A DNA stretch of 39,739 nt from Clostridia bacterium. Lineage in GTDB: Bacteria > Bacillota > Clostridia > UBA1381. The translations under genes were made by a program, and so were the position numbers. This document shows positions 25,532-34,558 of the stretch, one piece after another. Each line of letters opens with the position of its first letter. Position 1 is the stretch's first letter. The notes below the pieces were generated by a model, which did not search any database, was not told the DNA's origin, and worked only from the letters and a program-made list of their open reading frames with translations. Location of the stretch: the NCBI GenBank assembly GCA_017404065.1, contig JAFRDB010000113.1, forward strand, positions 1 through 39,739, written 5' to 3'.

Positions 25532-25596
25532 ATTATAATGTATTTTATTCTGTTTGTCACCATATATCATTGCTACATAATATGAAATTATTGCTT
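25532..25596 (-). promoter_or_regulatory. PL11 promoter with paired TTGC half-sites 21 bp apart
   Basis: On the minus strand: GTGACA (25560-25555), 17-bp spacer, TATAAT (25537-25532). On the plus strand TTGC occurs at 25570 and again at 25591, exactly 21 bp apart, the nearer one 9 bp beyond the -35. The 25-bp block (25570-25594) matches 18 of 25 positions in the block at 33540-33564, which has the same placement. Confidence 0.7.
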
Positions 25597-25620
25597 TGCG
25601 TTTAATTAATACAGGTTCTT

Positions 25621-28419
25621 TCACCCGAGAAGCGTATATCTTATCATATACAAGCCATCCGCCGTATTTGGAAGCTTTATATCCGCAGCTTTTGTAACAG
25701 TCCTTCCCTCTGCAAGCTCTACATCGCTGATAACCGTTTCAAAAACAATATCATTATTCTGCGATATAACCTGAACACTGACATTAACTGTTTTCGCATC
25801 TCCGATATTCATAACGATGACCGGAACAGTATCTTCGGGACCGTAAACCATATCAGCATTGCCGGAGCACGCGATAACATCCTGAAACGCCATCCGGTGC
25901 GCATAGTAGCCGAGCTTTGCCTGACCGTAAAAATCGACTATATTCTTCATATATGTCACTGTGTTCTGACCGCCGCGCAGATTGCACCAGCATAAGCCGT
26001 CATAATCAAGCATACGGCATTTTTTGATAGTCTCATACGCGCCAAGCGCCTGCCATGCCTGTGACTCGAGCCATTCGCCAAAATCAAGCTCTCTGCCGAT
26101 CGAGCCTTCGTCATAATCAACTTCATAGCTCTTTATCTTATACATTGGCTTGCCCTTGTATAGATCCCAGTTCGGCTGACCGATGATCTCATCATGCTCA
26201 AAGTTAAAGTATGCGCGTTCCTTGCTGTCAAGATAGCTACGGACATACCCGGTCGATTCAGCCCAGTTCGGAAGATGCTCCTCCTTTACATCCGGCCACT
26301 CACGAAGCGCAGACCATGTGTTTCCGTAGCCGAGGATATAGTCCATATTGCCGCGGCAGAAAAGCGGTGCTGTCCAAATCGGATCACACTCATCACAGGG
26401 GTTGCCCCAAAAGTCGGTCAAGCCGTCATCATAGCGCGCCCGCATACGGCGAACATCCGCCGCCGGAGATATCAGGCGCGTCCTGTCAAGCTTTGTCACA
26501 GACTCATAGAGCATACGATAGACCTTCATGGTTATATCCCAGTCCTTCCATGACGGGTGGTTCAATGGCTGCCATATCACTATCGAAGGCGCGTTGCGCA
26601 CCTGCTTTATGCAGGCTTCAAGCTCGTTATAGTTTATATTTGTAGCCGATGTTATTCTGAGCCATGTTGTGGTCTGCCATATCAGCATAACGCCCATCTG
26701 GTCGCATATCTCGCACAGCCGCGCATCATTCATTCCGCCCATACGCTTATCATGCACGCTCATTCTGAACCCGTTTCCGTTCATGCCCTTTAGCATGAGA
26801 ATCTCCTGAACATAGAACTCCGCCGGAGGACACTTCTGCCATGCGGCTATCTTATCGAGCGGCGGTCTTTCACCGAACAGCAGCGGTGCGCGCAGCATCT
26901 CGGGCTTGCCGTTTATCCTGAATATTCCTCCGTCCTGACTTACCGTTCTTATTCCTGTTGTTATTACATAGTCATCCTTTACCTCGCCCACGGTGTTTCT
27001 GATCTCGACGACTATCTTGTAGAGGTTCGGAGCTTCGGCTGTCCAAAGCAACGGAGCATTTATCTTTAATATACCGCTTGTTGCTTCGGTAAGATTTGGC
27101 GCGGTTCTCGTCTGCCACTTAGCCTCTGCAGCTACCTTGCCATCCTCAGGATACCACGGCATAATGCGCGCCGACACAGTGTACGGCTCAACGAGCTTTG
27201 ATGTAAGTCCGCGCTTTGTTTTGACCGACACCTCGACAACCTGCTCTGCGGACGCTTTGCCTATATTCTTAGTGTACGAGAACACATCATCTATATAGAT
27301 AGGCGGTAGCAGATCAATATGCATCCTGCCTGCAAACCAGCCTGTGCTGTGGTCTGTCGGAGTATGCGTCATCTTTGTATCATCAGTTACCTTATCGGCA
27401 TATACGCGGACAGCAATAAGGTTCTTGCCATCTCTGAGATACTTTAAAATATCTATCTTATGACAGCACTCGTCCTCAATAAACGCCGCAAGCCGCCCGT
27501 TTATATACACCTCGCCGCCCGGTGTGAGGCTTTCAAGATACAGCTCGGCATACGGAGGTATCCCGTCTATCTCAAACTCATTCCTTAAATATAAGTCCTC
27601 GCCTTCGTATCGTTCGCCGCCGTGCGTTATAGGTAAGTCTGCTATGTTCCATTCGCCGTCACAGAAATTCAATGTATTCCATCCGCTTATATCGCGTGCA
27701 GGCTCTTTTACAAAGTCCTTGTCAATAAAGGTATTTATCGAAAACGGCTCAAACGCGTCCTCTGTCGTCCTATGATATCCAACGCCCCATATATGGATTA
27801 TGTTACTGCCCTTATCGGTAAACTCTTCCGCCTCATTTACGGTCGTGTCAGAGAACGAGACGAAATCCGCCGCAAGCATGTCATTTATATAGATATTCCA
27901 TTTACGATAAACAAAATCAAGCTCAAATCTGATCTTTTTTATGTCGTTGGCAGTGACAAGCTTGTATTCTTTACCGTCGGAAATATAGTACGCGCTGCCG
28001 TCAGTGTCAAAGCCCATTAAGGCAGCTTTGCCAAAGCGCAGCTCCGAGCCCTTTACCGTATGTGAAAGCTCCCATTCTATAAAGCATCGGAAGTCTTGCT
28101 TTACTGTCTTGTGCGGCTTTTTATTCTCACTAAAGCCGATCCATTTCCACTCCTTCAGATGTATTCTTTTTCTTATCTCCGGCTGCGGCTGCGGCTTTAT
28201 TTTTGCAAGCCTTGACCTTGCCGCGTCAAGCGTCACTATCTCCTTATCAAGTGATACATCCTCATAAAAATCTTTCATCCTGCGGGCGTATTCATTAAGA
28301 AAGCTTATCCTGTCCTCTGTTGACAGTGTAGAAGTCTCGCCCTTAAAGTCCGTCTCGCCGTTCGCTGACGGGTCACTGCTTATATATCTCAGCTCAAAAT
28401 TTTCTGATAGCTTGTTCAT
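25621..28419 (-). CDS. GH2-like protein with altered acid/base position
   Basis: A 932-residue cytoplasmic protein with GH2 layout: an N-terminal extension (1-85), sugar-binding jelly rolls (about 88-370), an Ig-like domain (375-490) and a TIM barrel (about 500-850). The strand that normally ends in Asn-Glu reads IVIWQPLNHPSW, so the acid/base glutamate is replaced by His621. The nucleophile position is plausibly Glu741 in YFNFEHDEIIGQP. It may hydrolyse by a modified mechanism, use another acid, or act on a substrate with a good leaving group; loss of activity is also possible. It is the last gene of the six-gene operon, 11 bp after GH35, so a role on a rhamnogalacturonan-derived oligosaccharide is likely. 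Confidence 0.75.
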   Translation of the reverse strand: MNKLSENFELRYISSDPSANGETDFKGETSTLSTEDRISFLNEYARRMKDFYEDVSLDKEIVTLDAARSRLAKIKPQPQPEIRKRIHLKEWKWIGFSENKKPHKTVKQDFRCFIEWELSHTVKGSELRFGKAALMGFDTDGSAYYISDGKEYKLVTANDIKKIRFELDFVYRKWNIYINDMLAADFVSFSDTTVNEAEEFTDKGSNIIHIWGVGYHRTTEDAFEPFSINTFIDKDFVKEPARDISGWNTLNFCDGEWNIADLPITHGGERYEGEDLYLRNEFEIDGIPPYAELYLESLTPGGEVYINGRLAAFIEDECCHKIDILKYLRDGKNLIAVRVYADKVTDDTKMTHTPTDHSTGWFAGRMHIDLLPPIYIDDVFSYTKNIGKASAEQVVEVSVKTKRGLTSKLVEPYTVSARIMPWYPEDGKVAAEAKWQTRTAPNLTEATSGILKINAPLLWTAEAPNLYKIVVEIRNTVGEVKDDYVITTGIRTVSQDGGIFRINGKPEMLRAPLLFGERPPLDKIAAWQKCPPAEFYVQEILMLKGMNGNGFRMSVHDKRMGGMNDARLCEICDQMGVMLIWQTTTWLRITSATNINYNELEACIKQVRNAPSIVIWQPLNHPSWKDWDITMKVYRMLYESVTKLDRTRLISPAADVRRMRARYDDGLTDFWGNPCDECDPIWTAPLFCRGNMDYILGYGNTWSALREWPDVKEEHLPNWAESTGYVRSYLDSKERAYFNFEHDEIIGQPNWDLYKGKPMYKIKSYEVDYDEGSIGRELDFGEWLESQAWQALGAYETIKKCRMLDYDGLCWCNLRGGQNTVTYMKNIVDFYGQAKLGYYAHRMAFQDVIACSGNADMVYGPEDTVPVIVMNIGDAKTVNVSVQVISQNNDIVFETVISDVELAEGRTVTKAADIKLPNTADGLYMIRYTLLG

Positions 28420-28430
28420 AGTTGGTCTCC

Positions 28431-30470
28431 TTAAAACTCTCTGTACAAATCATCCTTCATCTCTGACATTACAAGATAACATTCTTTCCCGTAAAGCAGT
28501 CTCGCCGGGATGCGCCACGGCACACCGTAATAGAATTCATCCGCGATCATCTCGCCATCGGCGTATATCTGCGCCGTATCGCATTTATCGGTTATTTCTA
28601 TAAAGCCTTTGTCCGAGCTTACCCGAAGCTTTTTCCACATCAGATCGCGTTTACCGCCTATCTCAAGCTCTCGCGGATATTTCGGTTTAAACGGCTGCTC
28701 CGCCGCCTCTATACATAGCTCCGCATTCTCAAACGGTATATCTATATCATATCTGTCAAAGTCATTTCCGTTCCATTTAAGATAGCTGTAGCTGCCGTCC
28801 TCGACTGCTTCTATACTTTCCTCCGGCTTATATAAATTACAGCCTATGCCGATATATATTTCACCGTCTATACGGCGTATATGATCTGCCTGCTCCGGCG
28901 ACAGCGTGACGATCTTTATACCGTCCCTTTCGATATATCGCCCGCGGCTTATTCCATCTTTAAATTTATACTCCGGCTTTATTCCCTCTATCTCAGCAAA
29001 GAAATATATGTCCCCATGCCTGCATATCGGCTGCGTCGTTGAATATTCAAGGAGATCATCTCCAATGCGCATATTGAACGGCAGAAAGAACGCTATATCT
29101 CCCTTTATATCCATTTTCGGAAACCTTACTGTGCCCGTATCTATTACGGCATTTTCAACATCCGAAAGCTCCGTAAGCCGCTGATAATGGCTTATGAAAA
29201 CATATCCGCTCCTTCCGTCCGTCCTCATGCAGTAACGAAGTGAGGTCGTGTCATATCTCTCCGCCTTTTTCTCCGCTCCGACATACTCCATAAGAGCCAA
29301 TGTGTCTCCGAAATCCTGTACAAACAAATGCAGCTTATTCAGCATACCATACTGCGGTCTTATCTCGCCGTATTCCGAGATCGGTGCCTGAAAATCATAT
29401 GACAGCGTTAAACATTCCTTTGCCCACTTGCCGTCAGCGTACTCGTTAAGCGTTGTGAGCTTTCCTATCTTGTTAGTGCCGCCCTTGTACATATAATAGC
29501 CTAAAAGGTTATTGCCGTCACCGAGCTTTATGAGCGACAGAGCGTATGCGTCCATTGCCGATATTATAGGTCTTCGGTTGTGGTTTATCTCAACGCCGCA
29601 GCCCATCTCACAGGTTGCGAACGGATAACGCTTATAAGGCATCACCCATCCGTCCGTAAATCTCTTTACATTCAGCTCATCATCAAACACGCGCTCATTT
29701 CTCTCTCCGCTGAAAAAGAAATGACAGAGCGGAGGGAGCTTATCAGTATGCTTCTCCCACGGCGCTTCGGGATATCCTCCGAATACCGGCAGCACATCAT
29801 TTACCGGGATCTCCGCGCCGCGCTCATTGTTCCATCCGGTAACGGTATAGAGCGGCACCTCAAACCCGACCTCAACGGCGATCTCCTTAAGCCTTGCAAG
29901 ATGCGGCGCGTTGCACGGATTTTCGTTTTCGAGCTGGATGCCGATTATATTTCCGCCGTCCTTATACAGCAGTCCCTTTACCTGTTTATATATTTTCTCA
30001 TATAATATTTTTGTATAGTGCATATAGCCCTCATTGTTATCCCGCAGCTCGAACGGCTTTTCAAGCAGCCAGTCCGGGAAGCCGCCGTTACGGCATTCGC
30101 CATGCGCATATGGTCCTATGCGGAGCAGAACATCAAGTCCAAACTCATTACATTCAATAACAAACGCTCTCAGGTCGCGGTCACCGGTAAAGTCAAATTT
30201 GCCTTCGATCTCTTCGTGATATATCCAGAAGATATAAGTGGATATAATATTTATTCCGCCTGCCTTTAGCTTTGCAAGCTCATTATGCCAATTCTCACGC
30301 TTATCACGCACAAAATGGTATTCCCCCATGACCGGCACCCACGGCTTTCCCCCACGCTCAAGATAAAGACTCGTTACGTCTATCCGCTCTCCTGACGGGT
30401 CAACACCGCCCATGTTCAGATGTCCGCGCAGTATTTCCGATCTTTTATAGTCCTCAAATTTGTATTCCAT
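28431..30470 (-). CDS. GH35 beta-galactosidase
   Basis: A 679-residue GH35 enzyme with no signal peptide. The TIM barrel opens with VPVMGEYHFVRDKRENW and ISTYIFWIYHEE, family landmarks. The acid/base is Glu183 in GIQLENENP and the nucleophile Glu288 in FATCEMGCGVE. C-terminal beta domains follow (about 380-679). GH35 removes terminal beta-galactose, here probably from galactan side chains of rhamnogalacturonan I, though exo-beta-glucosaminidase and other activities exist in the family. The start is taken at the ATG at 30470 (preceded by GAAAGG); an upstream in-frame ATG at 30512 would overlap the SDR gene. Confidence 0.9.
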   Translation of the reverse strand: MEYKFEDYKRSEILRGHLNMGGVDPSGERIDVTSLYLERGGKPWVPVMGEYHFVRDKRENWHNELAKLKAGGINIISTYIFWIYHEEIEGKFDFTGDRDLRAFVIECNEFGLDVLLRIGPYAHGECRNGGFPDWLLEKPFELRDNNEGYMHYTKILYEKIYKQVKGLLYKDGGNIIGIQLENENPCNAPHLARLKEIAVEVGFEVPLYTVTGWNNERGAEIPVNDVLPVFGGYPEAPWEKHTDKLPPLCHFFFSGERNERVFDDELNVKRFTDGWVMPYKRYPFATCEMGCGVEINHNRRPIISAMDAYALSLIKLGDGNNLLGYYMYKGGTNKIGKLTTLNEYADGKWAKECLTLSYDFQAPISEYGEIRPQYGMLNKLHLFVQDFGDTLALMEYVGAEKKAERYDTTSLRYCMRTDGRSGYVFISHYQRLTELSDVENAVIDTGTVRFPKMDIKGDIAFFLPFNMRIGDDLLEYSTTQPICRHGDIYFFAEIEGIKPEYKFKDGISRGRYIERDGIKIVTLSPEQADHIRRIDGEIYIGIGCNLYKPEESIEAVEDGSYSYLKWNGNDFDRYDIDIPFENAELCIEAAEQPFKPKYPRELEIGGKRDLMWKKLRVSSDKGFIEITDKCDTAQIYADGEMIADEFYYGVPWRIPARLLYGKECYLVMSEMKDDLYREF

Positions 30471-30483
30471 TTTAAAGCCTTTC

Positions 30484-31254
30484 TTAAAATCCTGTGACGG
30501 CGCCGCCGTCAACAGGTATTACTGTTCCCGTTACGAACCTTGCCGCATCAGAGCATAGATATACTGCCGCCCAGCCGATGTCCTCCGGCTCGCCGTACTT
30601 CTTCATCGGAGTTCTGCCGAGTATCTTTTGCTGCCGTTCAGGGTCATTATCGACCGCCTTATGCAGCATAGGTGTGTCTATCCATCCCGGTGCTATGCCG
30701 TTTATCCTTATCCCATCCATACCGGTCTCCGCAGCAAGATTACGTATCATGCCCAAAACTCCCGATTTTGCCGCCGAATAGCCTATTACATACGGCTGAC
30801 CGATATAGCTCGTCATGCTCGCTATAAATATAATACTGCCGGTTTTTCTGCTCCTCATATGCGGTATTACCGCCTTTGAGAGCGCGAATGCTCCTACAAG
30901 ATGAACATCAAGCACATCCGTGAAATCCTTTACGGTCATCTCCTCTATCGGTTTTTTGCAGTGTATTCCCGCATTGTTTATGAGGATATCCATCTGACCC
31001 CAGTCACCTATAACACTGTCAACAAACGCCTGTGCGTTTGCCGTATCCGCAACATTGAACTGCCTGTACGATACCCTATCGCCAAGCTCCGCTATGACCT
31101 CCGCATACCTTTCAGCCGGTGACGAGCTTGCCACGACTACTCTTGCTCCCGCAGCGGTAAGGCACTTCGTCATAGCAAGACCAAGTCCGGTTGCACCGCC
31201 TGTTACTATCGCTGTTTTTCCATCAAGGGAAAAGGCTTTATTATGATCCAACAT
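30484..31254 (-). CDS. Short-chain dehydrogenase/reductase, KduD or gluconate 5-dehydrogenase type
   Basis: A 256-residue NAD(P)-dependent SDR. The Rossmann motif TGGATGLG is at 18-25, NNAG at 93-96, catalytic Ser146 region (FIASMTS), and Tyr159/Lys163 in YSAAKSG. It resembles 2-deoxy-gluconate/2-keto-3-deoxy-gluconate dehydrogenases, which oxidise sugar acids. The ATG at 31254 is chosen because GGAG lies 9 nt upstream, inside the end of the previous gene; a much longer upstream frame overlaps the UxaA gene. One base separates the two genes, so they are coupled. In context it probably oxidises or reduces a sugar acid made or used by the UxaA/RraA pair. Confidence 0.88.
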   Translation of the reverse strand: MLDHNKAFSLDGKTAIVTGGATGLGLAMTKCLTAAGARVVVASSSPAERYAEVIAELGDRVSYRQFNVADTANAQAFVDSVIGDWGQMDILINNAGIHCKKPIEEMTVKDFTDVLDVHLVGAFALSKAVIPHMRSRKTGSIIFIASMTSYIGQPYVIGYSAAKSGVLGMIRNLAAETGMDGIRINGIAPGWIDTPMLHKAVDNDPERQQKILGRTPMKKYGEPEDIGWAAVYLCSDAARFVTGTVIPVDGGAVTGF

Positions 31255-31255
31255 A

Positions 31256-32461
31256 TTAATCATCTCCGCATCTCTTAATATTCTGATATTTGTATGGAAT
31301 AAAATATTCCTTGTGTCCAAGTCTTTCCGCTCTGCTTTCTCCGCCGCCGCAAACCCCCGCGACATATGCCGCAAGCTCATCTGCACATTCCTCAAGCCGC
31401 TTTGAGCCGTAAAGCACAGCACTTGCGTCAAAGTCCATATCGTCGTTCATATTCATAAATGTCTCATGGTTGCCGGTTATCTTTATCACCGGCGCGACCG
31501 CGCTGCCTACAACATTTCCTCTGCCGGTCACAAGAAACACTACCTGCGCGCCGCAGCCTATGAGATCCATAAGCCCCTCGTTATCGTTCGGATTTGTGAT
31601 CCCGAACTGCATCCAATGCGGATCGGGAGTGCTGTCTAAAAGCCACAGCCCTTTCCTTGTCGGCGCTTCGCTTACCTGTAAAACACCGTCTATCGGCTTG
31701 GTGCCGCTCTTTATAAAAGCGCCCATACTCTTTTCTTCTATAGTCGACAGACCGCCCACGAAATTACCCGGACTTATCGAATACTGCCGGACGCTTTTGC
31801 AGTAATCCATAGCCTTGTTATATGTCTGTGTCAGTTCTTCTCTTGCCTTATCGTTTGCCGCGCGTTTTTGCAGCAGATCTATAAGCCCGACGGCCTCAAC
31901 TATCTCTTCAAAAACCGCCGTTCCGCCGGTGTCAACAAGCTTGTCGTAAAAAGCACCTACAACTGTGTTTCCCGCAAGACCGCTGGTGTAATCACTGCCG
32001 CCGCATTCTGCGCCGATAACAAGATCACAGAAGCCCATTTCCACACGCGGTGTCTTTTTAAGCTCCGTCAGCATATTTAAAACAACGCCAAGTCCTTTTT
32101 CTATTGCTTTTGCAGTTCCGCCCTCGTTTTGTATATACAGCCAATCGCTCGGCTTTCCGGCATCGGCTCCCGCATCGGCAAGTCTTTGCGGCTGCACATA
32201 TTCACAGCCAAGCCCCACCGCCAGGACAGCTCCGACATTCGGATGCTTTATAAGACTAACGAGCAGCCGTATCGCATAAGCGTTATCGGTGCAGCCCGAA
32301 AAGCCGATCACATCCACATCCTTGTTATTTGCTTGCCTTGCGATCTCCTTCGCAACAAATGCCGCGCACTCAACGGTATATACCACAAGCACCTTGTTCC
32401 TGATGCCCTTTCGTCCGTCTGTGCGGGCATATCCCTGCCATTTATATTGAGATAGATCCAT
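31256..32461 (-). CDS. UxaA-family dehydratase, large (C-terminal) subunit
   Basis: A 401-residue protein matching the large domain of altronate/galactarate dehydratases and of SuyB. Features are the opening GYARTDGRKGIRNKVLVVYTVEC, conserved cysteines in GFSGCTDN and GLGCE, the GAECGGSDYTSGLAGN block, and the late GCGAQVVFLVTGRGNVVGSAVAPVIKITGN region. These enzymes are iron-dependent and remove water from an aldonic or aldaric acid. The small SAF domain that is fused in UxaA is encoded separately 14 bp upstream. Altronate, from galacturonate, is the simplest candidate substrate given the pectin context, but the family also handles galactarate and sulfolactate, and the RraA partner points away from a plain Uxa pathway. 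Confidence 0.88.
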   Translation of the reverse strand: MDLSQYKWQGYARTDGRKGIRNKVLVVYTVECAAFVAKEIARQANNKDVDVIGFSGCTDNAYAIRLLVSLIKHPNVGAVLAVGLGCEYVQPQRLADAGADAGKPSDWLYIQNEGGTAKAIEKGLGVVLNMLTELKKTPRVEMGFCDLVIGAECGGSDYTSGLAGNTVVGAFYDKLVDTGGTAVFEEIVEAVGLIDLLQKRAANDKAREELTQTYNKAMDYCKSVRQYSISPGNFVGGLSTIEEKSMGAFIKSGTKPIDGVLQVSEAPTRKGLWLLDSTPDPHWMQFGITNPNDNEGLMDLIGCGAQVVFLVTGRGNVVGSAVAPVIKITGNHETFMNMNDDMDFDASAVLYGSKRLEECADELAAYVAGVCGGGESRAERLGHKEYFIPYKYQNIKRCGDD

Positions 32462-32475
32462 CTTTCAGCGCCTCC

Positions 32476-32808
32476 TCAGTATTCCTGATCCAGCGGCACG
32501 CCGGTATATATGTCTAAATGGCTGCTGCGCTCATCGTAATTGCTCCTCATACAATGCAGATGTACCCATGCACCATTGTGTATATCTGCCGTTGCTGTTC
32601 CTATCGGTACTCCGTATTTTATTATCGGCTCGCCTTGTTTTATGTCCCTTACAGCAATTTTATGACCTTGCGGTATTACCTCTGCCGCAGTTATTTTATC
32701 CTTTAAGCCTTCGCCTGTGATCGTGATCTCGCCCGGCGCTACCTCTGATAATGCCGTTGCGACATTATCTGCTGCATTTATCTGAAACGCTTTCTGTCCC
32801 ATGGTCAA
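32476..32808 (-). CDS. UxaA-family dehydratase, small SAF-domain subunit
   Basis: A 110-residue SAF-domain protein ([13 protein letters not shown], then [24 protein letters not shown] and the closing [11 protein letters not shown] with the conserved histidine pair). It equals the N-terminal domain of altronate dehydratase UxaA and the small subunit SuyA. It pairs with the large subunit encoded next. Its start overlaps the stop of the RraA-like gene by 4 bp, so the three genes are coupled. The split arrangement is usual in many Firmicutes. Confidence 0.88.
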   Translation of the reverse strand: MTMGQKAFQINAADNVATALSEVAPGEITITGEGLKDKITAAEVIPQGHKIAVRDIKQGEPIIKYGVPIGTATADIHNGAWVHLHCMRSNYDERSSHLDIYTGVPLDQEY

Positions 32809-33461
32809 AGCACCCCGAATATCTTAAATGCCTCAGTTACAGGCATACCGCCCTCAACGGCTTTTCGCAGGCTCTTTTCCTTGTCTGCCTTGTCAAGAGC
32901 TTCCGCGATCACAGTCCTTGCAACATCCTTTGGAATGACGAGAACGCCGTCAACATCACCGAAAATATAGTCGCCGTCATCTATCGTTACCTGTCCTATT
33001 TCGATCCGGCAGCGGTAGTCTGCTACCTGCGTTCTCACGCTTGAATCCTGCGCGTATCCGCCCTCGCTGAATACAGGCCAGTTCTGTTCAAGCACCTGCG
33101 GTGTATCCCGGTGATAGCCGTCAATTACAGCACCTGCTCCGCCGCGCGACTTAGCTGTTGCCGTTAACAGCTCGCCCCAGTACGCGCAGCGCTTTGTACC
33201 GCCTGTACATACATATATCTCATTCTCTCGTATTTGATCCAGGCATTCGCAAAGTCTGCCGAACGGCACCTTCTGCGGTCCGAACACATCTATCATAAGC
33301 ACAGTCATTGCCTTGCCCGCTATTTTCATATCATCCCTCATCGGACGTATGTACGGCGGGAGAAACTGATGTGTATAACCCATACCATCAAGTATATCTC
33401 CGACCACCGGTGTATAAAGCTTTTTTTTCATTAAATCAAACATTTCTTTTTCGTTATTCAT
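32805..33461 (-). CDS. RraA-like aldolase/decarboxylase family protein
   Basis: A 218-residue protein of the RraA/HMG-aldolase fold. The signature [21 protein letters not shown] (95-115) followed by YHRD with Arg118 and Asp119 forms the Mg2+ and substrate site of class II pyruvate aldolases in this family. [11 protein letters not shown] motif near 170 is also typical. Family members include 4-hydroxy-4-methyl-2-oxoglutarate aldolase, oxaloacetate decarboxylase and the non-enzymatic RNase E inhibitor. Its place as first gene of a sugar-acid operon supports an aldolase or decarboxylase acting on a keto-acid product. The exact reaction is unknown. Confidence 0.85.
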   Translation of the reverse strand: MNNEKEMFDLMKKKLYTPVVGDILDGMGYTHQFLPPYIRPMRDDMKIAGKAMTVLMIDVFGPQKVPFGRLCECLDQIRENEIYVCTGGTKRCAYWGELLTATAKSRGGAGAVIDGYHRDTPQVLEQNWPVFSEGGYAQDSSVRTQVADYRCRIEIGQVTIDDGDYIFGDVDGVLVIPKDVARTVIAEALDKADKEKSLRKAVEGGMPVTEAFKIFGVL

Positions 33462-33501
33462 TTCTATCCCTCGCGTATTTTATTTATAAATGATTTATTA
33501 T

Positions 33502-33566
33502 ATTATAAATGAGATCCATCTAAATGTCATTAAACATAATTGCGAAAAAATAGAATATTTTTGCGA
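33502..33566 (-). promoter_or_regulatory. Promoter of the six-gene operon with paired TTGC half-sites 21 bp apart
   Basis: On the minus strand: ATGACA (33530-33525), 17-bp spacer, TATAAT (33507-33502). On the plus strand TTGCGA occurs at 33540-33545 and 33561-33566, exactly 21 bp apart; the nearer begins 9 bp beyond the -35. This is the standard layout of AraC-family activator half-sites, and the AraC gene is transcribed divergently from the same gap. Confidence 0.72.
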
Positions 33567-33574
33567 TCAAAGAC

Positions 33575-33603
33575 TTGAATTCAGATAAAATGTATGTTAC
33601 TAT
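33575..33603 (+). promoter_or_regulatory. Possible promoter of the divergent AraC gene
   Basis: TTGAAT (33575-33580), 17-bp spacer, TACTAT (33598-33603). The leader would be only about 12 nt with the AGGTGG ribosome site at its start, so a slightly different start point is possible. It lies next to the TTGC half-sites, allowing autoregulation. Confidence 0.45.
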
Positions 33604-33621
33604 ATATGCGAGGTGGTAAAT

Positions 33622-34485
33622 ATGCGTTCAGAAACGATAGGAACAGGAGTTAAACCGGGATCTGTATTTGAGATAACGACAGCAGGCGCGCAGGAAATGT
33701 CTATGCCGTTTTATATCAAAAATGCGGGAGTGTTTATGACTACCGCTGAATATTCTATCGACAGAAACGGAAATACCGGCTATCTGCTGTTTTATACCTC
33801 ACGCGGTATCGGAACGATAATTACAGATAGTACAAGGATCTCCATACCCGACGGATATGCGGCTGTTATAGATTGCAGCAAGCCGCATAAATATTACTGC
33901 GACTGTCCCGATGGCTGGGATTTTTCCTGGATATCCTTTAACGGCTGCGGTGTAAAGCCGCTTTTTGATATGCTTTATCCGGATAAAGCCTTTACTGTAA
34001 ATATACGCGATGCTTCAGCTTTTGAAACACTGCTCCGAGAGCTTATAGGTATGATCGACTGTTCCGGCGTGGCAAGCTATGCCGATCGCGCCATCCGCAT
34101 ACATACTATCATGCACTTACTCATCAGCAATACCACGCACTGCAGTGCTGAAGGAAAACATGACTCCGCTGTACGTTCAGTTAAAAAATATGTCGCAGAG
34201 CATTACGGAGAACAAATAATTCTTGATGATATTTTGAAGGACATACCGATCTCGCGTTATCATTTTATACGGCTGTTTCATAACGCTACCGGGTTTACAC
34301 CATATAGCTTTCTCACAGCCTACCGTATAACGATTGCGAAAAAGCTGCTTTGCACGACCGATATGAGCATTTCCGAGATCGGTACAGTGTGCGGATTTCT
34401 TGATACGAGCCAGTTCATCCGACGTTTTAAAAAACTTACTGACAGCACCCCGCTTAAATACAGAACAGAGTTCAAGACAATGTAA
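33622..34485 (+). CDS. AraC-family transcriptional regulator of the rhamnogalacturonan operon
   Basis: A 287-residue regulator. The N-terminal sensing domain (about 20-150) is cupin-like, with GYLLFYTSRGIGTI, DGYAAVIDCSKPHKYYC and WDFSWISFNG. The C-terminal DNA-binding domain (about 185-285) has both helix-turn-helix motifs: ILDDILKDIPISRYHFIRLF and MSISEIGTVCGFLDTSQFIRRF, closing with STPLKYR. The ATG at 33622 follows AGGTGG; a GTG three codons upstream is less likely. It is divergent from the six-gene operon, and the gap holds two 6-bp half-sites 21 bp apart upstream of the operon promoter. It is the prime candidate activator of that operon and of PL11, which carries the same sites. Confidence 0.92.
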   Translation: MRSETIGTGVKPGSVFEITTAGAQEMSMPFYIKNAGVFMTTAEYSIDRNGNTGYLLFYTSRGIGTIITDSTRISIPDGYAAVIDCSKPHKYYCDCPDGWDFSWISFNGCGVKPLFDMLYPDKAFTVNIRDASAFETLLRELIGMIDCSGVASYADRAIRIHTIMHLLISNTTHCSAEGKHDSAVRSVKKYVAEHYGEQIILDDILKDIPISRYHFIRLFHNATGFTPYSFLTAYRITIAKKLLCTTDMSISEIGTVCGFLDTSQFIRRFKKLTDSTPLKYRTEFKTM

Positions 34486-34558
34486 AATGATAGCATGGTT
34501 TACCAATCAGAAAATACAAACATTTTCCATTTTTGCACCCACCCTGCCCTATAAAAAG

